From Verrucomicrobiota bacterium (GTDB lineage Bacteria > Verrucomicrobiota > Verrucomicrobiia > Chthoniobacterales > UBA10450): 5,562 bases of DNA. The notes beneath the pieces are model-generated. The model searched no databases, was not told where the DNA came from, and saw only the letters and a list, made by a program, of their open reading frames with translations. The stretch covers positions 1 to 5,562 of the forward strand of contig QHPM01000223.1 in NCBI GenBank assembly GCA_003219095.1. The letters are read 5' to 3'. Within the stretch, counting starts at the first letter, position 1. The number at the start of each line of letters is the position of its first letter. A program made the position numbers and the translations under genes. Below, one piece after another: positions 1-4,771 of the stretch.

Positions 1-438
1 GATGGCAATCTGACCGACGCGCAATGTCTCCGAATCGGCCAGCCGCACGTGAGAGAGTTGCGCCGCATCAATGCGAATCACGGCGAGTTCGGTGTCGGGA
101 TCATCTCCGACAAAGTGGGCGCGAGATTCACGGCCGTCGGAAAGGTTGACCACAATTTCGCGCGCACCATGCACGACGTGGCTGTTGGTCAGAATAAAAC
201 CGTCCGGTGCGATGAGAAATCCCGAGCCGCTGCCGCCGCGCGATCCATTGGCCCGCGGTTCGATGTTCACCACCGAAGGTGCGACCCGGTCAACTGCACT
301 AACGATGGTGCGCGAATATTCATCGAGCAAAGCGATATCATTCCTCGCCGGGCCTGACGATGCCGGCGTTAGCCTGCGTCCCGCCGTTCCGGACGCCGCC
401 AAAATATCAGGGCGACGGATGCGTTTACTCTTAATCAT
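1..438 (-). CDS. HtrA/DegP-like trypsin-fold serine protease, N-terminal part (runs off the left edge)
   Basis: Translating the minus strand from ATG 438-436 gives 146 residues, open to the window edge. Residues 33-62 resemble the start of HtrA proteases (helix, then APSVVNI). GGSGSGF (68-74) and LTNSHVV (83-89) follow, placing catalytic His at 87, then LSDGRE and [12 protein letters not shown] (112-123). In DegP the catalytic Asp lies 30 residues after His in a (S/T)DIAL context; here residue 117, at exactly that spacing, is Glu. The catalytic Ser and any PDZ domain lie outside the window. The start is fixed because an in-frame TAA (450-448) lies four codons upstream and no other ATG is near. 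The N-terminus ([10 protein letters not shown]…) shows no signal peptide or membrane helix, so secretion is not evident, unlike classical periplasmic DegP. The family degrades misfolded proteins. The gene is divergent from the one at 526. Fold confidence is high; activity is uncertain. Confidence 0.88.
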   Translation of the reverse strand, partial: MIKSKRIRRPDILAASGTAGRRLTPASSGPARNDIALLDEYSRTIVSAVDRVAPSVVNIEPRANGSRGGSGSGFLIAPDGFILTNSHVVHGAREIVVNLSDGRESRAHFVGDDPDTELAVIRIDAAQLSHVRLADSETLRVGQIAI

Positions 439-469
439 ATGACTAACTTAGAATCCGATTGCCTACTCG

Positions 470-486
470 CAACCGAAGCGCGGTTG
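470..486. promoter_or_regulatory. Perfect inverted repeat in the divergent intergenic region (possible operator)
   Basis: CAACCG (470-475) and CGGTTG (481-486) are perfect 6-base inverted arms around AAGCG, within the only 87 bases between the divergent protease and the gene at 526. The right arm overlaps a -35-like TTGACT (484-489), though no convincing -10 follows at normal spacing. Position and symmetry fit a dimeric repressor site for one or both genes, but a 6-base palindrome can arise by chance. No regulator gene lies nearby. Confidence 0.25.
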
Positions 487-525
487 ACTGATGACGGCAT
501 CCCGCATCTTTTTTGAGGTATCGAA

Positions 526-1173
526 ATGGATAAAGTGGTCCACAATCGCATTTTTCTGCTTTCGCCCGCCTACGCTGGTGGCGAACGGGCGCGTATGATT
601 TTGAGCGAGCGAGCGCAGTTCGATCTCGCCCGGCGATTGCGCAGCCGCGAACGCGCGACGCTGGGTGAAGTCTTCGCCTTTCTGAGCGGACTTTATTTTC
701 GCGGCAAGCTTGCCTATGCCAATGCATTTGCCCGCACGGTCGAGGGAATTTCCGGTGTGCTCGTTATTACGCCGACGCGCGGTCTGGTCGATGCCGCGAC
801 AAGAGTGAGTCTGCGAGATCTGCGCGAATTCGCCGAAGTCGACATTCATGAAAGCGATCCGCGTTACCGAGAACCGCTCGCGCGCGATGCCAGGCGGCTC
901 GCAAGTAAATTGAGCGCGAAATGCGAAGTTGTTCTGCTCGGCAGTATCGCCACTGCCAAATACGTCGATGTTTTGCTGGAAAATTTTCAGCATCGTTTGC
1001 GTTTTCCAGCGGATTTTGTCGGGCGCGGCGACATGAGTCGTGGTGGGCTGCTGTTGCGTTGTGCGGTGGATAAAACAGAGCTGACCTACATTTCCGTGTT
1101 GGGAGCTGCTCGCAGTGGCAAACGCCCACCGAAACTGGAGCCCCGGCGCTATTCAAGGGAGTCGTCGATATGA
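526..1173 (+). CDS. Conserved-looking protein of unknown function upstream of LigC-type ligase
   Basis: This is a 215-residue protein with no signal peptide or membrane helix, so probably cytoplasmic. I do not recognise a named domain. It has the look of a conserved family: IFLLSPA near the start (9-15), GLYFRGKLAYA (55-65), a hydrophobic strand GVLVITP (77-83), VVLLGSIAT (135-143), then FPADFVGRG (160-168) and DMSRGGLLLR (169-178). The alternating hydrophobic strands followed by glycine suggest an alpha/beta fold; no catalytic motif can be named. ATG 526 is supported by GAGG at 515-518, seven bases upstream. The next gene on the strand is an ATP-dependent DNA ligase 171 bases downstream, and I have the general impression that similar proteins sit beside such ligases, which would suggest a DNA-metabolism role. 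That is inference only. It stops with TGA at 1171-1173, and a repeat element begins two bases later. Confidence 0.82.
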   Translation: MDKVVHNRIFLLSPAYAGGERARMILSERAQFDLARRLRSRERATLGEVFAFLSGLYFRGKLAYANAFARTVEGISGVLVITPTRGLVDAATRVSLRDLREFAEVDIHESDPRYREPLARDARRLASKLSAKCEVVLLGSIATAKYVDVLLENFQHRLRFPADFVGRGDMSRGGLLLRCAVDKTELTYISVLGAARSGKRPPKLEPRRYSRESSI

Positions 1174-1175
1174 TT

Positions 1176-1286
1176 GTCATCCCGAACCGCGAAGACGGTG
1201 AGGGACCTCACCCATTCCCATTTCGTCACGCAACATACCTTGTGTGGTCAGATAGTTTCGGTGAGATCCTTCATTTCGTTCAGGAC
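1176..1286 (+). repeat. REPIN/MITE-like dispersed repeat, copy 1 (inverted arms)
   Basis: The left arm (1176-1211) begins GTCATCCCGA and ends GAGGGACCTCAC. The right arm (1261-1286), read on the minus strand, is GTCCTGAACGAA…GGATCTCAC, a diverged and shorter form of the same unit. About 49 unrelated bases lie between them. The unit recurs at 2367 and 4591-4769, so this is a dispersed family; arms facing each other are typical of REP doublets (REPINs) or small MITEs. The element begins two bases after the stop codon at 1173 and fills most of the 171-base gap before the ligase start. An open frame from TTG 1174 reads through it into the ligase, but these residues are repeat-encoded and not credible as protein. 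Confidence 0.75.
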
Positions 1287-1344
1287 GGCGGCGCGTTTGT
1301 TGGCGCGGGCGCCTGATCGAATACATACGTTGGCAACCGTGCTC

Positions 1345-2361
1345 ATGTCTCCGCTGCTGCCGATGGAAGCAAAGTCGGTTGATGAAATTCCGATCGGTCC
1401 CGGTTGGCAGTACGAGCCGAAATGGGATGGTTTCCGCTGCCTCGCTTTTCGGCGTGGCAACGACGTTTATTTGCAATCGAAATCTGGCCAGCCCCTCGCG
1501 CGTTACTTCCCTGACATCGCGGCTGTATTGCTGAACTTGCCCGCCAAGAAATTTGTCCTTGATGGCGAGCTCGTCATCGATGTTGGCGGCCGTTTTTCCT
1601 TCGACGAATTGCAGCTGCGCCTGCATCCCGCTGCCAGTCGGGTGCAAAAATTGGCGGCGGCGCATCCGGCAACTTTAATCGTTTTTGATCTGCTCGAGAA
1701 CGACGCTGGCAAATCACTGCTCAAAGTTCCGCTGCGCGAACGGCGGACTGCGCTGGAGAAATTCGCCGGGAAAAATTTGAAATCGGTGGCTGCGGTTAAA
1801 CTTTCGCCGGCAACCACTTCATTGGTGCAGGCCAGGAAATGGTTCGAGAAAGCCGGTGGCAATCTTGACGGCGTCATGGCCAAACGTCTCGATTTGCCTT
1901 ACGCCTCGGGGGAACGCACTGCCATGGTGAAAGTGAAAAACATTCGCACCGCCGATTGCGTGGTCGGCGGATTTCGTTACGCCAGCGGATCGAAATTAAT
2001 CGGATCGCTCTTACTTGGTCTCCACGACGATGCCGGACTGTTACATCACGTCGGATTCACTTCTGCTTTCAAGACGGCTGACCACCGGCGCGCATTGACG
2101 AAAAAATTCGAAGCGTTGCGCAAACGACCGGGTTTCACCGGAAACGCCCCTGGCGGTCCGAGCCGCTGGAGCACCGAGCGCAGCGGCGAATGGGAGCCGG
2201 TCGCTCCGAAAATCGTGGTCGAAGTCGCCTACGATCATTTCACTGGCGAACGCTTTCGTCACGGCACAAAAATCGTTAGGTGGCGAAACGACAAAGCGCC
2301 AAAGCAATGTACGCTCGACCAAGTTGCACACCGCGAAGGCCGCGCAATTGCATTGCTCTAA
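1345..2361 (+). CDS. ligC: ATP-dependent DNA ligase, LigC type
   Basis: The 338-residue enzyme seals DNA nicks through a ligase-AMP intermediate. From ATG 1345 the nucleotidyltransferase motifs are in order: motif I EPKWDGFR with adenylated Lys26; a motif Ia-like SKSGQPLARYFPDI (45-58); motif III DGELV (73-77); IIIa VFDLL (113-117); motif IV DGVMAK (175-180); motif V MVKVK (194-198). RTADCVVGGFR then opens the OB-fold domain, which ends with VVEVAYDHFTG and RFRHGTKIVRW. Length and motif wording match mycobacterial LigC (about 358 residues), including LDGV-AK in place of the usual EG in motif IV. LigC is a stand-alone ligase linked to accessory repair or minor end joining; the essential replicative enzyme is normally NAD-dependent LigA. 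No Ku, polymerase or nuclease gene is adjacent. The frame opens earlier at TTG 1174, but that stretch is repeat DNA; no good ribosome site precedes 1345, and Met7 (1363) is an alternative. Confidence 0.93.
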   Translation: MSPLLPMEAKSVDEIPIGPGWQYEPKWDGFRCLAFRRGNDVYLQSKSGQPLARYFPDIAAVLLNLPAKKFVLDGELVIDVGGRFSFDELQLRLHPAASRVQKLAAAHPATLIVFDLLENDAGKSLLKVPLRERRTALEKFAGKNLKSVAAVKLSPATTSLVQARKWFEKAGGNLDGVMAKRLDLPYASGERTAMVKVKNIRTADCVVGGFRYASGSKLIGSLLLGLHDDAGLLHHVGFTSAFKTADHRRALTKKFEALRKRPGFTGNAPGGPSRWSTERSGEWEPVAPKIVVEVAYDHFTGERFRHGTKIVRWRNDKAPKQCTLDQVAHREGRAIALL

Positions 2362-2366
2362 CGCCC

Positions 2367-2447
2367 GTCATCCCGAGCGAAGTCGACGGATCCCGATGCG
2401 AGAGTAGCGCGCGCATGCTGCGCGCTGGGCTCCGCATTTTGCGGAGC
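2367..2447 (+). repeat. Dispersed GTCATCCCGA repeat, copy 2, with two hairpins
   Basis: GTCATCCCGAGCGAAGTCGA (2367-2386) starts five bases after the ligase TAA, in the same orientation as the ligase. It is followed by two hairpins: AGCGCGC (2406-2412) with GCGCGCT (2420-2426), and GCTCCGC (2429-2435) with GCGGAGC (2441-2447) around ATTTT. Unlike copies 1 and 3 I see no matching inverted arm nearby. The two hairpins may belong to the element or to a separate one next to it. Confidence 0.6.
2429..2447 (+). terminator. Hairpin downstream of the ligase (possible terminator)
   Basis: A perfect 7-base stem, GCTCCGC/GCGGAGC, closes a 5-base loop about 70 bases past the ligase stop, in a convergent intergenic region where termination is expected. 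No T-run follows (ACCTTCAGTGG), so it is not a standard intrinsic terminator on the plus strand. It could act mainly as RNA structure or simply be part of the repeat. Confidence 0.25.
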
Positions 2448-2467
2448 ACCTTCAGTGGTTGAACAAT

Positions 2468-2496
2468 GGAAAGAAAGTATCGGAGAGAATCTCCGA
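2468..2496 (-). terminator. Candidate intrinsic terminator of the tol/ton cluster
   Basis: On the minus strand TCGGAGA (2496-2490) pairs perfectly with TCTCCGA (2486-2480) across three bases and is followed by the T-rich TACTTTCTTTCC (2479-2468). It lies 25 bases past the tolA/tonB-like stop at 2522, as expected for the end of that transcript. The T tract is interrupted, so efficiency is uncertain. A weaker AGCGC/GCGCT stem (2500-2504, 2512-2516) lies between it and the gene. Confidence 0.45.
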
Positions 2497-2521
2497 CATA
2501 GCGCGCAGAATGCGCTCTACC

Positions 2522-3370
2522 CTATTTCGAATTCAACGCAAAATTGATGTTCACATCGTAGTGCCCGGCATTTCCAATTCCGGCCGGAAGCGCATCTACC
2601 CGTGTCACTTTTTTCCCCACCGCTTGAACCGACTCATCGACCACGACATTCCCGGACGCCCGCACAATCTTGAAGTCGGAAATGCGGCCATCTTTTTCGA
2701 TTCGGATTTTTGCCAATGCAGAAAGCTTTGCCCCGCCCGCGACCACCGTGGTTGGCTGCGCCCATTCTCGATAAAAGCGGTCGTGCAACATGTCGCCGTA
2801 CCAACTTGGATTGGCTGGGCTGGCATTGCCGCCTGTCTGTCCACCAGCGGTCCCGCTGCCGTTCTTTGCAGTATTCTCCCTCGACTTACTTTCGGATTTC
2901 TTAGGTTCCGCTTTCTTTGCGGCTAACTTCTTGGCGTTTTCCTTTTCCTTCGTTGGCGTCGCGGCAGGGTGTGATTTCTTTTTCTCAGGGGTGGCGCTCG
3001 GTTTGGGTGAGGCTTTTTTCCCAGGGCTCGGTTTAGGAGAAGACTTTGGCGAAGCCTTCGGGAGCGTGCTCGGCGATGGAGTTGGATGTGGAGTTTCGGC
3101 AGGAATTTGGATTTCGCTCTTCGCCGGCGCGGAGGCCGGTTGATTTTCTCCCGGGGGAGAGGGCGTGCGTTCTGACTCGGGCGTCGGCGTCGCTTCTGTC
3201 GTGCGAGCGTCCGCGGTCACGCTTGCTTCCCCGCCCGCATTCAGCCACGTGATCTCCTGGGCGCTGGCGATTTTCGAAACGCCGGCCCATCGCAAAAGTG
3301 CGATCAAAGCCACGAGGTGGACAAGAGCAATTAATGTGACGTTTCGCCAGAAACGCGCGTTAAGTCGCAT
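2522..3370 (-). CDS. TonB/TolA-like energy transducer
   Basis: A 282-residue protein from ATG 3370. A short cytoplasmic N-terminus precedes one membrane helix (about 11-26, VTLIALVHLVALIALL) with His18 inside it, as in the helices of both TonB and TolA that contact the stator. Residues about 60-188 are a periplasmic linker: first Pro/Thr/Ser-rich with SPKP-type repeats (about 94-128), then Lys/Ala/Glu-rich (129-170), then Gly-rich. Residues 189-282 form a TolA/TonB_2-like C-terminal domain: WYGDMLHDRFYREWAQP, then KIRIEKDGRISDFKIVRASGN, VVVDESVQAV, and a final YDVNINFAL strand. The protein should carry stator force to an outer-membrane partner. No tolB or pal is visible, so the Tol versus Ton choice is open. 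ATG 3370 lies two bases after the TAG closing the extended tolR/exbD frame; a TTG at 3433 would add 21 residues that read out of frame through the tolR/exbD tail and is less likely. Confidence 0.88.
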   Translation of the reverse strand: MRLNARFWRNVTLIALVHLVALIALLRWAGVSKIASAQEITWLNAGGEASVTADARTTEATPTPESERTPSPPGENQPASAPAKSEIQIPAETPHPTPSPSTLPKASPKSSPKPSPGKKASPKPSATPEKKKSHPAATPTKEKENAKKLAAKKAEPKKSESKSRENTAKNGSGTAGGQTGGNASPANPSWYGDMLHDRFYREWAQPTTVVAGGAKLSALAKIRIEKDGRISDFKIVRASGNVVVDESVQAVGKKVTRVDALPAGIGNAGHYDVNINFALNSK

Positions 3371-3372
3371 TA

Positions 3373-3432
3373 CTATTTCGATTCCGCTTTTGTCGCGATA
3401 CCGACTCTCGTGATCTGCGCGCGTTGCAATCA
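3373..3432 (-). other. In-frame continuation of tolR/exbD after a premature TGA
   Basis: After TGA at 3432-3430 the same frame continues 18 sense codons, LQRAQITRV then GIATKAESK, to TAG at 3375-3373. E. coli ExbD ends MDTLHQAGYLKIGLV…, so the preceding MD, the stop in place of T, then LQRA and ITRVGI align residue for residue (E. coli wording from memory). The TAG is two bases from the ATG of the next gene, normal operon spacing. The tail therefore looks like the original C-terminus, detached by one nonsense codon. Alternatives are programmed readthrough or a base-calling error. Confidence 0.75.
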
Positions 3433-3789
3433 ATCCATCAGCGTTACTAATTTCTGCACCGGCAATTCACGGTCGGGCCGGATCACGATGGCAACATCGG
3501 GGTTGGCACGCTTCAACTCCAGGAGACGGGCCGGTAGTGAATCAGCGTCAACAATTTCATTGTTCATCCTGATCGTTTCGTCACGATCGATCGAAATCGT
3601 CTGGACTTGTGTCTTGCTAATGGGCGCATTGGCCGCGCTGCTCGAGGGAATGACAAGGTTCACGCTGTTTTCGAGCAACGGTGTGGTGATCATAAAAATA
3701 ATGAGCAGCACAAACGCGAGATCGAGCAATGGGGTGACGTTGATCTCGCTCAGGGTCGAGAAATTGCTGCGGTTAGAATAGCGCTTCAT
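3430..3789 (-). CDS. ExbD/TolR biopolymer transport protein, apparently truncated by an in-frame TGA
   Basis: The frame to the first stop encodes 119 residues. This is the stator partner of TolQ/ExbB: a short cytoplasmic N-terminus, one membrane helix, and a periplasmic domain. SEINVTPLLDLAFVLLIIFM (14-33) is the family signature, with the proton-path Asp at residue 23, the same number as in E. coli TolR. The periplasmic part runs through IDRDETIRMNNEIVDADSLPARL and VAIVIRPDRELPVQKLVTLMD, then meets TGA. Family members usually continue about 20 residues with a helix end and final strand; that segment is present in frame beyond the TGA (see 3373-3432), giving about 138 codons in all. The ATG overlaps the upstream TGA as ATGA, with GGAG at 3801-3798 eight bases before it, indicating translational coupling. 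If the stop is real and not read through, the periplasmic domain lacks its last strand and may be non-functional. Confidence 0.9.
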   Translation of the reverse strand: MKRYSNRSNFSTLSEINVTPLLDLAFVLLIIFMITTPLLENSVNLVIPSSSAANAPISKTQVQTISIDRDETIRMNNEIVDADSLPARLLELKRANPDVAIVIRPDRELPVQKLVTLMD

Positions 3790-4550
3790 CGCGCCAACTC
3801 CATCGCTCGCAAATTGTGCTCGACGTATTTATGCTCGAATTCGGACGCGAGTTCGGCGGCAAAGTTATCCATTTGCACGATCATTCCGCGAATGCTCGTA
3901 ACCAGAAAATTGTAACCGAACATTGCCGGAATCGCGACGCAGAGCGCGGTCACCGTGGTGATCAGTGCACCTGAGACGCCGGGCGCCATCGTTGCCAGAT
4001 TCGGAGAACCGGCGACGGCGACATCGGTGAAGGTATCCATCACGCCCCAAACCGTGCCGAGCAAACCGAGAAAAGGCGCACCACTGACGGCCGTCGCGAG
4101 CAGAATCATTTGCGACTCGAGTTCGAGTGCGGTTTCGCCAACCGCGCGTTCCATCGCCGCGCGGACGGCATTCATTTGCGCCGGGGTGATTTTGTCCGCA
4201 ATACCGAGACGGGCGCGAAACGTCTCGTCTACTTCGGCAGAGCCGAGCAGATGGAAGGCGAGTTCCTGACAACCGGCGCGATAAACATTGAAGATGGGTG
4301 CACCGGCAAAGCGCGCATTTCGCTCGAACAGACGCAGTGGCTGTCGATCCTGTCGGAACGCTTCGAGAAAGCGCGCCGTCTGTTTTCGGGCGAATTGGAT
4401 CACCCGCATTTTTGTGATCATGACCGACCAGCTGAAGATCGAGCCGATGGCGAGAGTCAGGAGGACGATCTTTCCCGCGACGGTGGAATGTTCAAAGGCG
4501 AAAAGGAGTCCACCGCTCGCGAGGAATTTCGAGAACACAATCGGTGACAA
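3786..4550 (-). CDS. TolQ/ExbB (MotA-family) proton channel protein
   Basis: A 254-residue inner-membrane protein that, with the TolR/ExbD partner, uses the proton gradient to drive the TonB/TolA-like protein. Membrane helix 1 is about 26-46 (GKIVLLTLAIGSIFSWSVMI). A long cytoplasmic part follows, including AQMNAVRAAMERAVGETALELE. Helix 2 is about 147-172 with the signature FLGLLGTVWGVMDTF. Helix 3 is about 188-215, with APGVSGALITTVTALCVAIPA and the helix-3 Thr of the channel. A cytoplasmic tail contains EFEHKYVEHN. The stop TGA overlaps the next ATG by four bases. The start is uncertain: an in-frame TAG lies three codons before TTG 4550, so TTG 4550 and GTG 4538 are the main choices; neither has a clear ribosome site and no ATG precedes helix 1. 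It is 221 bases from lgt, with a palindromic repeat between, so co-transcription with lgt is doubtful. Confidence 0.92.
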   Translation of the reverse strand: MSPIVFSKFLASGGLLFAFEHSTVAGKIVLLTLAIGSIFSWSVMITKMRVIQFARKQTARFLEAFRQDRQPLRLFERNARFAGAPIFNVYRAGCQELAFHLLGSAEVDETFRARLGIADKITPAQMNAVRAAMERAVGETALELESQMILLATAVSGAPFLGLLGTVWGVMDTFTDVAVAGSPNLATMAPGVSGALITTVTALCVAIPAMFGYNFLVTSIRGMIVQMDNFAAELASEFEHKYVEHNLRAMELAR

Positions 4551-4590
4551 GTTGAACTAATTAATAACGTGTTTCGAAAAAAGCGAAAGG

Positions 4591-4769
4591 TCATCCCGAG
4601 CATCGCCCGAGGGTGCCACGAACGTTAGCCTGATGTTTTCACAACGAAGCCAAGCGCACGCATTGTGCGTGTCGTCCTGAGCCGCGAAGACGGCGAAGGA
4701 TCTCTCGTTGCTCGAAGGGCGTACCCTTCGCTCGTGAGGTCCCTCGCCGTCTGCGCGACTCGGGATGAC
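4591..4769. repeat. Dispersed repeat, copy 3: compound element with a 99-base palindrome
   Basis: The region between lgt and the TolQ/ExbB gene is bounded by GTCATCCCGAG at 4591-4601 (plus) and the same word on the minus strand at 4769-4759. Within it, 4671-4704 (GTCGTCCTGAGCC…GGATCTC) pairs with 4736-4769 at 28 of 34 positions by my count, and the top is closed by CGAAGGG (4713-4719), a CGTA loop and CCCTTCG (4724-4730). The transcript could fold into one long hairpin. The right edge lies two bases past the lgt stop. The unit matches copies at 1176 and 2367. No transposase gene is present. The 40 bases from 4551 to 4590 hold an A/T-rich run (TTATTAATTAG on the minus strand) that could hold a promoter, but I cannot define one. 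Confidence 0.75.
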
Positions 4770-4771
4770 AG

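Noticed and set aside
463..993. A 176-codon open frame on the minus strand
   Set aside because: It lies antisense to the better supported gene at 526-1173, which has a ribosome site and a protein-like motif pattern; the antisense product has no recognisable features.
1174..1344. N-terminal 57-residue extension of the ligase from TTG 1174
   Set aside because: The DNA is a dispersed repeat found elsewhere in the window, and LigC-family proteins start near the PMEAK segment.
3373..3381. The word TCGAAATAG at the end of both the extended tolR/exbD frame and the TonB/TolA-like gene (2522-2530), suggesting a duplicated gene end
   Set aside because: Only about nine bases match and the flanks differ; chance or shared Ser-Lys-stop coding is enough.
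3373..3432. Selenocysteine or an altered genetic code at the tolR/exbD TGA
   Set aside because: I see no convincing SECIS-like hairpin just after the TGA, the family has no Cys/Sec role at this position, and TGA ends two other genes in the window, including the one overlapping this gene's start.
2522..3433. TonB/TolA-like gene starting at TTG 3433, overlapping the tolR/exbD TGA
   Set aside because: It would form a TTGA overlap, but the 21 extra residues are an out-of-frame reading of the tolR/exbD tail. ATG 3370 directly precedes the membrane helix and has normal spacing after the TAG.
1176..4769. CRISPR array
   Set aside because: The repeat copies are far apart, diverged and partly inverted, with no regular spacers and no cas genes.
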